The notes under the pieces are model-generated. The model was not told where the DNA came from. It saw only the letters and a program-made list of their open reading frames with translations, and searched no databases. Of a stretch of 64,000 nt of DNA, positions 55,868 to 64,000 are shown piece after piece. Each line of letters begins with the position of its first letter. The stretch's first letter is position 1. Both the position numbers and the translations under genes were made by a program. Source of the DNA: Martelella endophytica (GTDB taxonomy: Bacteria; Pseudomonadota; Alphaproteobacteria; Rhizobiales; Rhizobiaceae). The stretch spans positions 2,756,405 to 2,820,404 of the forward strand of contig NZ_CP010803.1 in the NCBI RefSeq assembly GCF_000960975.1. Direction: 5' to 3'.

Positions 55868-56521
55868 ATGGAAATCGAACAGGAACGTTGTCGTCTGGTG
55901 CTGGTCGTGCCGCGCTTCGAAGAGCTGAAGACCGAGGAGAAGCTGCTGGGGGATGCGCTTCGGGGCGGTGATGTCGCCTCCGTCATCCTGCCGCAATATG
56001 ACGAAGGCTTTGATGCCTTTCAGACGCGGGCCGAACGGCTGGTGCCGATCATTCAGGATTATGGCGCTGCCGCGCTGATCTCCGGCGATACCCGTGTCGC
56101 CGGCCGCGCCAGGGCTGATGGTGTTCACGTGGCGGGAAGTGCCGCGGAGCTTGGCGATGCGATCGAGCGTTTCACGCCGCGTATGATTGTCGGTGGCGGC
56201 AATCCGAAGGACCGCCATCAGGCCCTTGAACTCGGCGAACTCAATCCGGACTACGTCTTCTTCGGCAAGCTCGATGGCGACACCCACGCCGCTGCCCATC
56301 CGAAGAACCTCGAGCTCGGCGAGTGGTGGGCGTCGATGGTCGAGATTCCCTGCGTCGTCATGGCCGGCAGCGATCCGGCAAGCGTCGTCGCGGCGGCGCT
56401 GACCTGGGCGGAATTCGTGGCCGTCGGCAAGGCGGTGTTCGAGGCTCCGGGCGGTCCTGCCGCCATGGTCGCGCAAATCAATGCCGTTCTTGACGAAAAA
56501 GCGCCACGGTTCGACTATTGA
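55868..56521 (+). CDS. thiamine-phosphate-synthase-like (ThiE/TenI fold) protein
   Basis: A 217-residue TIM-barrel protein resembling ThiE: RADGVHVAGSAAEL, PRMIVGGGNPKDRHQALELG and LNPDYVFFGKLDGDTHAAAH follow the ThiE order. The N-terminal pyrophosphate-binding QLR-x-K motif is not present (VASVILPQYDE stands there), so synthesis of thiamine phosphate is doubtful; it may be a diverged relative. No other thi genes are nearby. The Sel1 gene follows after eight bases in what looks like one operon. Confidence 0.7.
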   Translation: MEIEQERCRLVLVVPRFEELKTEEKLLGDALRGGDVASVILPQYDEGFDAFQTRAERLVPIIQDYGAAALISGDTRVAGRARADGVHVAGSAAELGDAIERFTPRMIVGGGNPKDRHQALELGELNPDYVFFGKLDGDTHAAAHPKNLELGEWWASMVEIPCVVMAGSDPASVVAAALTWAEFVAVGKAVFEAPGGPAAMVAQINAVLDEKAPRFDY

Positions 56522-56529
56522 TTGGATCC

Positions 56530-57609
56530 ATGAACGCCGTCGCTCGTCTCACGCTCATCGCTGCCTGCCTGGCGGCCAATCCGCTTGTCATTGCCAGCCG
56601 GGCAGGGGCTGAACCCGCTCCTGCATCCGCAACAGTGGCCGATGACGCCGGTGTCGCCAGTCCCAAGAGCGGCCGGCTGGTCGCGCCCGGCAAGCTGGAA
56701 CAGCATTCGGGCCTCGAACTCTATAGCCGCATGGGCGCCGACCTGCCGCCGCTTCCGCCGGAAAAGGCCTATGACGGGCCGGTCGATCTCGCCTACGGTG
56801 CCTATCAGCGCGGCCATTTCGAGGCAGCCTATGAAGCCGCGCTCGAGCGCTCGCAAAAGGGCGATCCGGATGCCGAGACGCTGATCGCCGTCATGGTCGA
56901 CAAGAATCTGATCGGCGCCGACCGGGCCGGACCGGCTTCCGCATGGTATCGGATGGCGGCCGACAGCGGCGAACCGGCAGCGCTCAACCGCTACGGCATG
57001 TATCTCCTGCAGAACGGCAAGGACGACGCCGAGAAGAAAGAGGGGCGCGAGCTCCTGGTCAAGGCGGCGGAAGCCGGCGATCCGCTGGCGGCGTTCAACT
57101 ATGCCAGCCTGCTGGTGGCCGAAAACCCGGGCAAGGAGGGCTTGCAGCAGGCCCTGCCGTGGTTCGAGGAGTCGGCCGACGGCAATGTCGCCGATGCTCA
57201 ATATGCGCTTTCGCGGCTCTACCGCGTCCTCGACGTGCCGGAAGCGAAGCAGCGAAGCGTGATCGTCTGGCTCGAGCGGGCCGCAGAGGGCGGCCACGAT
57301 ACCGCGGAACTGGAACTTGGCCTTGCCTTCATCAACGGCGATGGCGTGCCGCGCGACATCCCCTCGGGCATCCGCTGGCTGAACCGCTCGGCGCTCCAGG
57401 GCAATCCCGCCGCTGCCAGCAAGCTTGCCTATATCTACATGAAGGGGATCGGCGTCCCTGCTGATGCCGAAACGGCGGCTGCCTTCTATCTCAGCGCCCG
57501 GGCTGTCGGGCTCAAGGAGCCCGAAATGGAGACGTTTCTGGCCTCCCTTTCTCCCGCAGTGCGGGAAAACGCCGAAACGCGCTCGCGTTCGATAGTAAAG
57601 AACTACTGA
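56530..57609 (+). CDS. exported Sel1/TPR-repeat protein
   Basis: A 359-residue protein with a signal peptide (MNAVARLTLIAACLAANPLV, ending GAEP) and about six Sel1-type repeats from residue 80 on, with typical spacing and endings: AWYRMAADSGEPAALNRYGM, LVKAAEAGDPLAAFNYASL, WFEESADGNVADAQYALSRL and WLERAAEGGHDTAELELGLA. Such periplasmic repeats hold partner proteins or envelope components. Start at ATG 56530, eight bases after the ThiE-like stop. Partner unknown. Confidence 0.82.
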   Translation: MNAVARLTLIAACLAANPLVIASRAGAEPAPASATVADDAGVASPKSGRLVAPGKLEQHSGLELYSRMGADLPPLPPEKAYDGPVDLAYGAYQRGHFEAAYEAALERSQKGDPDAETLIAVMVDKNLIGADRAGPASAWYRMAADSGEPAALNRYGMYLLQNGKDDAEKKEGRELLVKAAEAGDPLAAFNYASLLVAENPGKEGLQQALPWFEESADGNVADAQYALSRLYRVLDVPEAKQRSVIVWLERAAEGGHDTAELELGLAFINGDGVPRDIPSGIRWLNRSALQGNPAAASKLAYIYMKGIGVPADAETAAAFYLSARAVGLKEPEMETFLASLSPAVRENAETRSRSIVKNY

Positions 57610-57722
57610 CTCAAGCTCTTTCCGCTATTCTTTCTGTCCTAATGTGTGTATTTTTTTCCCGGAGAGACGAGGAAACAGCAACAGGATCGCGCGCCTCCAG
57701 AGGCCGGTTTTCCGGGGATTGA

Positions 57723-58853
57723 TTGTTCTTGCAGCAACTTGAGTTCATAGGGGAGCTGGTGACAAGTTTCGGCTTGGGGGCCCTGATTGTCATTGGCTAT
57801 GGCTTGGTATTGCGGCATCTGCGCGGCCATGGGATGGAAAGATATGCTAGCGCTATCTTGTTTTCTTGTGGTGCAATCGCGGCAATGATGAACCCTGTTA
57901 CTTTGAACAGCGGCTACGTCTTCGATGCGCGGGCTGTATTCATAGCGCTCGCCGGCCCCTTCGGCGGCGCCATTGCCGGGGTGATCACGGGTGTGGCCGC
58001 CGGTCTGACGCGCTTCCTGATCGGTGGCAGCGGTACTTTCGCCGGCATAGCCGGCATCGCCGTTGCCATGGCCGCGGGCGTCATCTTCGCCCGCTTCGGG
58101 CCGCGGCGCCAGACGCTCCGCAGCCTCGCCATTCTTGGCCTTGGCACGGCGACAATGGTGTTCTCGCTGCTACTGACCGATATCGACACGGCCGGTTCCC
58201 TGTTCCGCCGCGTCGGCTTGCCGCTCACGCTCGTCAATATCCTCGGCGTTATGCTGCTCGGCTATGTGCTGGAGGGGACGAGACGCGGGACGGATCATCT
58301 GAGGGTGGTGGAATTCAATGCCGACCGGGATCCGCTGACCAACCTCTTCAACCGCCGGGCGCTCGCCCAGTTTGCGCAGAACCTCCGCCGACAGGAGACC
58401 GGTGATACCGCGCACGGCTGCGTCGTGCTGTTCGACATCGATCGCTTCAAGTCCGTCAACGATCGCTATGGTCATGCGCGCGGCGACGTCGTGTTGCGCA
58501 CCGTCGCCGATACCATCACCCACCGTGTCCGCCGTTCCGATGTTGCCGTGCGTTACGGCGGTGAGGAAATCGCCGTCATCCTCATCGGCACGGCCATCGA
58601 CGACGCTCGACGCGTTGCCGAGCAGATCCGCGGTGTGGTGGAGGAACTGGTCTTCGAGCACGAGAACCAGCATTTCAGCGTCACTGTAAGCGCCGGCATT
58701 TCGGCCTTCGATGCCGATGGGACGCAGCTTGAACATGCGCTCGACTTTGCCGACCGGGCGCTCTACAGAGCCAAGAATGCCGGTCGCAACCGAACCGAAA
58801 CGCTTCTCGTTCCGGGTCTCGAAGTGGTTTCGACGGGCTCTACCGCGTCATAA
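57723..58853 (+). CDS. membrane diguanylate cyclase (5TMR_LYT + GGDEF)
   Basis: A 376-residue protein that likely makes cyclic di-GMP. The first 190 residues have about five or six helices with the 5TM-LYT pattern (MMNPVTLNSGYVFDARAVFI, FGGAIAGVITGVAAGLTRFL). The GGDEF domain spans about 200-360, with DPLTNLFNRRAL, DIDRFKSVNDRYGHARGD and the active-site motif GGEEI; an RRSD five residues upstream matches the RxxD inhibitory site. No ATG fits: TTG at 57723 has GGGGA four bases upstream, and TTG 57729 is the alternative. Signal sensed unknown. Confidence 0.87.
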   Translation: MFLQQLEFIGELVTSFGLGALIVIGYGLVLRHLRGHGMERYASAILFSCGAIAAMMNPVTLNSGYVFDARAVFIALAGPFGGAIAGVITGVAAGLTRFLIGGSGTFAGIAGIAVAMAAGVIFARFGPRRQTLRSLAILGLGTATMVFSLLLTDIDTAGSLFRRVGLPLTLVNILGVMLLGYVLEGTRRGTDHLRVVEFNADRDPLTNLFNRRALAQFAQNLRRQETGDTAHGCVVLFDIDRFKSVNDRYGHARGDVVLRTVADTITHRVRRSDVAVRYGGEEIAVILIGTAIDDARRVAEQIRGVVEELVFEHENQHFSVTVSAGISAFDADGTQLEHALDFADRALYRAKNAGRNRTETLLVPGLEVVSTGSTAS

Positions 58854-58954
58854 CCCTTGAATTTCCTCCTGTTCTGTGGTCATGAACCGCCGATACCGCA
58901 ATGTGCGCCGGCGAGATGGCGTCTATATCCGGAAAACGTCGAGGATTTCAGCTC

Positions 58955-59752
58955 ATGGCTCGTTCAGCCCTTCTCAATGTCATGGTCCAGGCCGCTCTCA
59001 AGGCAGGCCGGTCGCTGACGCGTGATTTCGGAGAGGTGCAGAACCTGCAGGTTTCGGTGAAGGGACCGAGCGACTTCGTGTCGCAGGCCGACCTCAAGGC
59101 CGAAAAGATTGTCCGCACCGAGCTGATGCGCGCACGTCCCACCTACGGCTTCCTCGGCGAGGAAGGCGGCGAGGAAGAGGGCACCGACGGTCAGCACCGC
59201 TGGATCGTCGATCCGCTCGACGGCACCACCAACTTCTTGCACGGCATCCCGCAGTTCGCCGTCTCGGTCGCGCTGGAGCGTTCCGGCGAGATCGTCGCGG
59301 GCGTCATCTTCAATCCGGCGCTGGATGAACTGTTCGTCGCCGAAAAGGGTGGCGGCGCATTCTGCAACGACCGTCGTATCCGCGTTTCGGCGCGCCGCAA
59401 CCTTTCCGATGCCGTCATCGGCTGTGGTGTTCCCCATCTCGGCCGCGGCCATCACGGCAAGTTCCTGGTCGAGCTTCGCCACGTGATGGGCGAAGTGGCC
59501 GGCATTCGTCGCATGGGTGCCGCCTCGCTCGATCTCGCCTATGTCGCTGCCGGCAGGCTCGATGGTTTCTGGGAAGAAGGCCTTGCCCCCTGGGACATGG
59601 CCGCAGGCCTGATCATGGTCCGCGAGGCCGGTGGTTTCGTTTCCGACATGAAGGGCGGGCAGCAGTCGCTGGCCACCGGCAGCGTCGTTGCCGGCAACGA
59701 AATGATGCGGATCGCCCTCTACGACCAGTTGCAGCGACGTCTCGAAAAGTAA
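58955..59752 (+). CDS. suhB: inositol monophosphatase family protein SuhB
   Basis: A 265-residue Mg-dependent phosphatase. Metal and catalytic motifs are all present: GFLGEEGGEEEG, WIVDPLDGTTNFLHG and APWDMAAGLIMVREAGG. It dephosphorylates inositol-1-phosphate and related sugar phosphates; SuhB also assists rRNA transcription antitermination in enteric bacteria. ATG at 58955 chosen (GAGGA upstream, family N-terminus MARSALLNVM). Followed after 138 bases by the stator-like pair. Confidence 0.92.
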   Translation: MARSALLNVMVQAALKAGRSLTRDFGEVQNLQVSVKGPSDFVSQADLKAEKIVRTELMRARPTYGFLGEEGGEEEGTDGQHRWIVDPLDGTTNFLHGIPQFAVSVALERSGEIVAGVIFNPALDELFVAEKGGGAFCNDRRIRVSARRNLSDAVIGCGVPHLGRGHHGKFLVELRHVMGEVAGIRRMGAASLDLAYVAAGRLDGFWEEGLAPWDMAAGLIMVREAGGFVSDMKGGQQSLATGSVVAGNEMMRIALYDQLQRRLEK

Positions 59753-59890
59753 GCCTTGATAGGGCCCGCTTTTCCGCGCTTCGCTCTTCAAATCGCCGGC
59801 ATTTTCGAATAGAGCTTGGTGGCCGTCGCCTCGGCGGCTTCTAGGACGATTGCGCGCGCCCAGCCGGGCGACGAGCGGAGGAAATGGCGA

Positions 59891-60916
59891 ATGTCGGATT
59901 TCGAACTCGATCACAACGAACCGCGCGACCTGCCGCGGCGCGGATTTGCGCAGAAGATGTCGAGCCCGATGACATTCGTCTGGACGATGGTGATCTTCCT
60001 GATCCTCATCGGCTTCTGCGTCGCCATCCTGTTCCGCCAGGCGCATGCTGCCTTCATGACCAATCCGGGCCTCAACGGCCTCATTCTCGGCGTGCTGCTC
60101 ATCGGCGTGCTGATGGTGTTTGCGCAGGTTCTGGCGCTCCGGCGCGAGGTGAGCTGGCTGAACTCTTTCCGCGCCGCCGGCAGCGCCGATCGTGTCGGCG
60201 TGGAGCCCAAGCTGCTCGCCCCGATGCGCTCGCTGATCGGCAGCCGCCAGACCATGGCGCTGTCGACCTCGTCGCTGCGTTCGATCCTCGATTCCATCGC
60301 CACCCGCCTTGACGAGCAGCGCGACACCTCGCGCTACCTTGTCGGCCTTCTTGTCTTCCTCGGCCTGCTCGGCACCTTCTGGGGCCTGCTCGGCACGATC
60401 GGTTCGATCGGCGACATCATCCAGAACCTCGATCCCAATTCCGGCGATTCCGGTGATGTGCTCGAAGCGCTGAAGTCCGGTCTGTCCGGCCCGCTTTCCG
60501 GCATGGGCACGGCCTTTTCCTCGTCGCTGCTCGGCCTTTCCGGCTCGCTGATCCTCGGCTTCCTCGACCTGCAGGCGGGCCGCGCCCAGAACCGCTTCTA
60601 CATGGAGCTCGAAAACTGGCTGTCGACGATGACGGATGTGACCTCTGACCTCGTGCCCGCACTCGAAAGTGCGGCCGGCGGTTCCAGCGAACAGTTCGAG
60701 GTCCTTGCAACCGAGCTTCGCCGCATCGCCGAGGCCAGCGGTTCGGGCGGTTCTGTTCCGGCCATGGCCCAGCTTGCCGAAGGCATTCAGGGCGTCGTCA
60801 AGAACATGCGCAACGAGCAGCAGATGCTGCGTGACTGGATCGAGGCGCAGCAGGATGAATCGCGCGAGATGCGCCGCACGCTGCAGAAACTGACCGACAA
60901 GCTCGAGGGGCGCTGA
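59891..60916 (+). CDS. MotA/TolQ/ExbB-like proton-channel subunit
   Basis: A 341-residue inner-membrane protein. Helices lie near residues 27-48 and 59-79; after a cytoplasmic stretch, a long Gly-rich pair (LVGLLVFLGLLGTFWGLLGT and GMGTAFSSSLLGLSGSLILG) matches the MotA_ExbB domain. The C-terminal tail is a coiled coil (NMRNEQQMLRDWIEAQQDES). It is two bases ahead of an OmpA-like partner, the gene pair layout of stators, but no flagellar genes are present. Probable role: proton-driven work on the cell wall or outer membrane. Start ATG 59891 with GGAGGAAA. Confidence 0.82.
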   Translation: MSDFELDHNEPRDLPRRGFAQKMSSPMTFVWTMVIFLILIGFCVAILFRQAHAAFMTNPGLNGLILGVLLIGVLMVFAQVLALRREVSWLNSFRAAGSADRVGVEPKLLAPMRSLIGSRQTMALSTSSLRSILDSIATRLDEQRDTSRYLVGLLVFLGLLGTFWGLLGTIGSIGDIIQNLDPNSGDSGDVLEALKSGLSGPLSGMGTAFSSSLLGLSGSLILGFLDLQAGRAQNRFYMELENWLSTMTDVTSDLVPALESAAGGSSEQFEVLATELRRIAEASGSGGSVPAMAQLAEGIQGVVKNMRNEQQMLRDWIEAQQDESREMRRTLQKLTDKLEGR

Positions 60917-60918
60917 CC

Positions 60919-61950
60919 ATGGCGCTCGCCCGCAACCGCCGCTCCAACCGCGGGGTCGATTACTGGCCGGGCTTCGTCGATGCCCTGTCGACGCTGCTGC
61001 TCGCCATCATGTTCCTGCTGACGGTCTTCGTCATTGCCCAGTTCGTGCTGACCCGCGAGATTTCGGGCAAGGACGAGGTGTTGAACCGGCTGAACAGCCA
61101 GATTGCCGAGTTGACGCAGCTGCTGGCGCTTGAGAAAAGCAACAGTCAGGATGCCAACGATCTGATTGCTTCGCTGCAGGCCTCACTGGCCACTGCCGAA
61201 GAGGCGAAGTCGCGGCTGCAGGCCCTGCTCGATCAGGGCTCCGGCGCAAGCGAAGCGGCCAATGCCCAGATCGGCTCGCTGACCCAGGACCTTGAGGAAG
61301 AACGCCAGCTTTCCGCCAAGGCGCAGAACCAGATCGCGTTGCTGAACCAGCAGATTTCTGCCCTGCGCGCCCAGCTTGCCGCCGTCGAGGAGGCGCTGCA
61401 GATTTCCGAGGCCAAGGACGACGCCTCGCAGGCACGTATCGCCGATCTCGGCCGCCGCCTCAATGTCGCGCTGGCCCAGAAGGTGCAGGAACTCAACCGC
61501 TACCGCTCAGACTTCTTCGGGCGCCTGCGGCAGATCCTTTCCGACCGGGAGAATATCCGCATCGTCGGCGACCGCTTCGTGTTCCAGTCGGAAGTGCTGT
61601 TTCCCTCGGGCTCCGACGAGTTGAACGACGCCGGCAAGACGGAGCTTTCCAAGCTTGCTGATGCGCTGCTGGAGATCGTTCCTGAAATCCCGGATGACAT
61701 CAACTGGGTGCTGCGTGTCGACGGCCACACCGACAATGTGCCGATCCGTTCCGGCGGTCAGTTTGCCGACAACTGGGAACTGTCATCGGCTCGTGCCGAT
61801 GCCGTGGTGCGCTACCTGGTTTCCGAGGGCGTCCCCCCCAATCGCCTGGTCGCTGCCGGCTTTGCCGAATACCAGCCGATTGCCGAGGGCGACAGCCCCG
61901 AAGCCCGCGCCCAGAACCGCCGTATCGAGTTCAAGCTCACCGAGCGGTGA
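60919..61950 (+). CDS. MotB/OmpA-like peptidoglycan-binding stator partner
   Basis: A 343-residue protein: short cytoplasmic start, one helix with the essential-type Asp (WPGFVDALSTLLLAIMFLLT), a long coiled coil of about residues 50-195, and a C-terminal OmpA domain (SEVLFPSGSDELNDAGKTEL, VDGHTDNVPI, NRRIEFKLTER) that binds peptidoglycan. It begins two bases after the channel-subunit stop. The length of the coiled coil distinguishes it from MotB and suggests a reach across the periplasm. Confidence 0.85.
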   Translation: MALARNRRSNRGVDYWPGFVDALSTLLLAIMFLLTVFVIAQFVLTREISGKDEVLNRLNSQIAELTQLLALEKSNSQDANDLIASLQASLATAEEAKSRLQALLDQGSGASEAANAQIGSLTQDLEEERQLSAKAQNQIALLNQQISALRAQLAAVEEALQISEAKDDASQARIADLGRRLNVALAQKVQELNRYRSDFFGRLRQILSDRENIRIVGDRFVFQSEVLFPSGSDELNDAGKTELSKLADALLEIVPEIPDDINWVLRVDGHTDNVPIRSGGQFADNWELSSARADAVVRYLVSEGVPPNRLVAAGFAEYQPIAEGDSPEARAQNRRIEFKLTER

Positions 61951-62313
61951 GGGCGGGTTATCGCGACGAGGCCGCCCGCCCGTCGGAGGGCGGTGCCCTC
62001 CCATATGGCTCTCCGCAAAGCTCCAAAAAGCCTTCTCTCCCGCAGGCGGGAGAGAGCAACTGGAGCAAGCGGCAAGATCCATAGGCGATGACGCGACGTC
62101 GGAGAAAGACGCGGGCAAAGGCACGGCTGCAGGTTCCGCCGTCGCCCCCCCCTTGCCATTCCATCGCGCTTTTCCTATCCTGCGGGCTCCGCAAGGGTGG
62201 CGTGGCTTTGCCCCTACCACCGCGCCGGTGAGGCGCTGTTCTTCCTGACAAGCGGACGAGGGCACCTCCAGGAAGCATCAAACATCGAACGGATGCTGTT
62301 CCAGGAGAGTACC
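61951..62313. other. intergenic region with palindromes
   Basis: 363 bases without a credible gene. GGAGGGC (61985-61991) and GCCCTCC (61995-62001) form a tight hairpin 35 bases after the OmpA-like stop, and a second palindrome lies at 62034-62055. The part before 62314 gives no clear promoter; the DMT start has an AGGAG. Confidence 0.5.
62034..62055. repeat. palindromic intergenic element
   Basis: Perfect arms TCTCTCCCGC (62034-62043) and GCGGGAGAGA (62046-62055) with a two-base centre. Related in style to the CCCC/GGGG palindromes at 7315 and 37724. May be a repeat-family member or a transcript-end hairpin; no T run. Confidence 0.5.
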
Positions 62314-63195
62314 ATGTCTGTCGACTTATCGTCGATCAGGACGCGCTGGCGTCCTGATTCCCGCTTCATTGCAATCCTGCTGATGATTGCGGGCGTTGCC
62401 GCCTTCACCTTCGTCGATACGATCTCGAAATCGCTGACGGCGCGGTATCCGCCGGTGATGCTGATGTTCCTGCAATATGGGCTCGCGGCGGCCATCATGC
62501 TGCCGGTGGCGATGAGGCTCGGGGTTTCCGGTTTCCGCCTGCGGGCGCCGCGGCTCCTGCTGATGCGCAGTATCCTCGGCGTGTTGGTCACATTCCTGAT
62601 CGTCACCGCGCTGTCGATGCTGCCCTTTACCGTTGCAGCCGCCCTGTTCCAGCTCGAGACCTTTTTCTTCATCCCGATGGCGATGATCTTGCTGAAGGAA
62701 AAAGCCGACTGGCGCCGCTGGGTCGCGGTCTGTTTCGGCCTTGCCGGCGCCTTTCTGATCCTTCGACCAGGAACGGAAGCCTTCCAGGCCGCCGGTCTTG
62801 TCGCGATCGGCGCGGCCATAGCGCTCGCTGCGAAGAATGTGGTGCTGAAGCGGGTGGCGATGAGCGAGGCGACGGTTCCGGCGCTTTTCTGGATGTACAC
62901 GCTGATGACGGCGATCGCGGCGATACCGGCTATGCTGCAATGGACGCCGCTGACGCTTGCCGATTTCGGCCTGTTCCTGCTCTCGGCCTTCCTGGTGAAT
63001 GCCAGCAATTACTGCATGCTGAAGGCGTTTGCGATGGCCGATGCGGTGCAACTGACGCCGGCCTTCCACACCGGCCTGCCGATCGCGGTGCTGGTCGGTC
63101 TCGTCGTCTTCGGCGAATGGCCGCAGCCGATTGTCTGGGCCGGTATCGGCCTCATCTTCCTTGCGACCTTCATGCCCTCAGGCAAGCGCGCCTGA
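62314..63195 (+). CDS. DMT/EamA family transporter
   Basis: A 293-residue membrane carrier with about ten helices in two EamA repeats. Recognised by [24 protein letters not shown]-type [14 protein letters not shown] at the repeat end and [17 protein letters not shown]. Family members export amino acids, purines or other metabolites; the substrate is unknown. The ATG at 62314 has AGGAG at six bases; the frame further upstream is not supported. Its end overlaps the convergent ABC exporter gene by 18 bases. Confidence 0.85.
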   Translation: MSVDLSSIRTRWRPDSRFIAILLMIAGVAAFTFVDTISKSLTARYPPVMLMFLQYGLAAAIMLPVAMRLGVSGFRLRAPRLLLMRSILGVLVTFLIVTALSMLPFTVAAALFQLETFFFIPMAMILLKEKADWRRWVAVCFGLAGAFLILRPGTEAFQAAGLVAIGAAIALAAKNVVLKRVAMSEATVPALFWMYTLMTAIAAIPAMLQWTPLTLADFGLFLLSAFLVNASNYCMLKAFAMADAVQLTPAFHTGLPIAVLVGLVVFGEWPQPIVWAGIGLIFLATFMPSGKRA

Positions 63196-64000
63196 GGCGA
63201 CATCGGTGTTGAACTGCAGGCGGGCAAGGCGGGCGTAGAGCCCGTTCTCCGCGACCAGCGTTTCATGCGTGCCTTCCTCGACGATCCGCCCTTCATCCAT
63301 GACGACGATGCGATCGGCCGAGAGCACGGTGGCGAGGCGGTGGGCGATGACCAGCGTCGTGCGGCCGGTCATCAGCGTGCCGAGCGCCTGCTGCACCAGC
63401 GTTTCGCTTTCGGCATCGAGCGCCGAGGTCGCCTCGTCCAGAAGCAGGACCGGCGCATCGCGCAGCACGGCGCGGGCAATCGCGATCCGCTGTCGCTGGC
63501 CGCCGGAAAGGGTGATGCCGCGCTCGCCGGCCAGCGTGTCATAGCCGCTTTCGAGTTTTTCGATGAAGCCGTCGGCTTGCGCTGCGATCGCCGCGGCGCG
63601 GACCTCTTCTCGCGTTGCATCCGGTCTCCCGAGCGCGATGTTATCGTGAATGCTGGCGGCGAAGATCGCGACATCCTGCGGCACCAGCGCGAAACGGCGC
63701 CTGAGCGCCTCCGGATCGGCATCGCGAAGGTCGACACCGTCGAGGCGGATTGTGCCCGCGTCGGGGTCATAGAAGCGCAGGAGCAGCGAAAACAGCGTGC
63801 TCTTGCCGGCGCCGGATGGGCCGACCACGGCGACGGTTTCGCCCGCATTGACTGTCAGCGATATGCCGTTGAGCGCGCCGGCCTTGGTGCCGCCGGTCGG
63901 ATAGCGGAAGGCGAGAGTGTCGATAGCGATCGCGCCACGCGGTGGCTCGGGCAGGGCGGCCGGGTGCGAAGGCGCGGCGATGCCGAGGGGTTCCTCCAGC
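63178..64000 (-). CDS. ABC exporter (MsbA/LapB-like) nucleotide-binding part, 5' truncated
   Basis: The last 274 or so codons of a transmembrane-ATPase fusion; the membrane domain lies beyond the window end. The frame is open to the last base. Walker A is [10 protein letters not shown]-loop VPQDVAIF, signature [10 protein letters not shown], Walker [13 protein letters not shown] and H-loop VIAHRLATV. Exporters of this type move lipids, peptides or drugs. Its stop lies inside the DMT gene's 3' end on the other strand. Confidence 0.9.
   Translation of the reverse strand, partial: LEEPLGIAAPSHPAALPEPPRGAIAIDTLAFRYPTGGTKAGALNGISLTVNAGETVAVVGPSGAGKSTLFSLLLRFYDPDAGTIRLDGVDLRDADPEALRRRFALVPQDVAIFAASIHDNIALGRPDATREEVRAAAIAAQADGFIEKLESGYDTLAGERGITLSGGQRQRIAIARAVLRDAPVLLLDEATSALDAESETLVQQALGTLMTGRTTLVIAHRLATVLSADRIVVMDEGRIVEEGTHETLVAENGLYARLARLQFNTDVASGALA

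Noticed and set aside
59891..61950. Zorya-type anti-phage system (ZorAB-like stator pair)
   Set aside because: The pair resembles ZorA/ZorB only as any MotA/OmpA pair does; no helicase, nuclease or ZorC/D/E gene is nearby. Kept as a general stator-like pair.

Overview
The window is high-GC DNA with the gene families and gene order of a rhizobial alphaproteobacterium (Rhizobiales, probably Rhizobiaceae or a close relative). The clues are many sugar and peptide ABC importers, a GapR-type (DUF2312) protein, an FYDLN/TIGR02300 protein, a DUF1036-pyruvate kinase-formylglutamate hydrolase-DUF1244-DUF2312 block, and short GC-rich palindromic intergenic repeats. No rRNA, CRISPR array, transposase, integrase or plasmid functions were seen. 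One tRNA-Ala(GGC) is present.

Layout. 0-1.4 kb: the end of an HpcH/HpaI aldolase and a frameshifted TolB-like propeller gene. 1.7-7.3 kb: a complete oppABCDF oligopeptide importer. 7.4-13.7 kb (minus): an operon in the order binding protein, permease, permease, glycosidase, ATPase, like aglEFGAK, but with a GH63/mannosylglycerate-hydrolase-like enzyme and two permeases of unusual architecture. 14-17 kb: DUF1206 protein, BON-MscS channel, a four-TM protein and a 24-residue membrane protein. 17.2-28 kb: a second sugar importer (minus) divergent from a ROK regulator, Gfo/Idh oxidoreductase, ThuA protein, aldo/keto reductase and D-xylonate dehydratase, which points to oxidative pentose or glycoside catabolism. 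28.3-29.7 kb: an orphan lectin-like beta-propeller protein of different composition. 29.8-43.4 kb: an RpiR regulator, cytoplasmic GH20 hexosaminidase, two M81 (MlrC-like) metallohydrolases, an MFS carrier, an NTF2-like protein and a third sugar importer with a Gfo/Idh enzyme. Similar A/T-rich dyads lie in both control regions, so I propose one amino-sugar or glycopeptide catabolic regulon. 43.6-44.7 kb: decayed remnants of an alginate-type locus (algD-like and algL-like). 44.7-54.98 kb: lytic transglycosylase, FYDLN protein, tRNA, GH3 glycosidase, a TonB receptor with a RirA-type iron box, and the pyk block. 55-64 kb: TauE/SafE exporter, ThiE-like protein, Sel1 protein, diguanylate cyclase, suhB, a non-flagellar MotA/OmpA stator-like pair, a DMT carrier and the end of an ABC exporter.

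The picture is of a soil or plant-associated scavenger. Four ABC importers feed linked hydrolases and oxidoreductases, and each binding-protein gene is followed at once by a GC-rich hairpin that probably sets binding-protein excess over membrane components. The best candidates for something undescribed are the M81/GH20/RpiR regulon and the GH63 operon with its modified permeases. All product names rest on sequence motifs read by eye; no database search was run.
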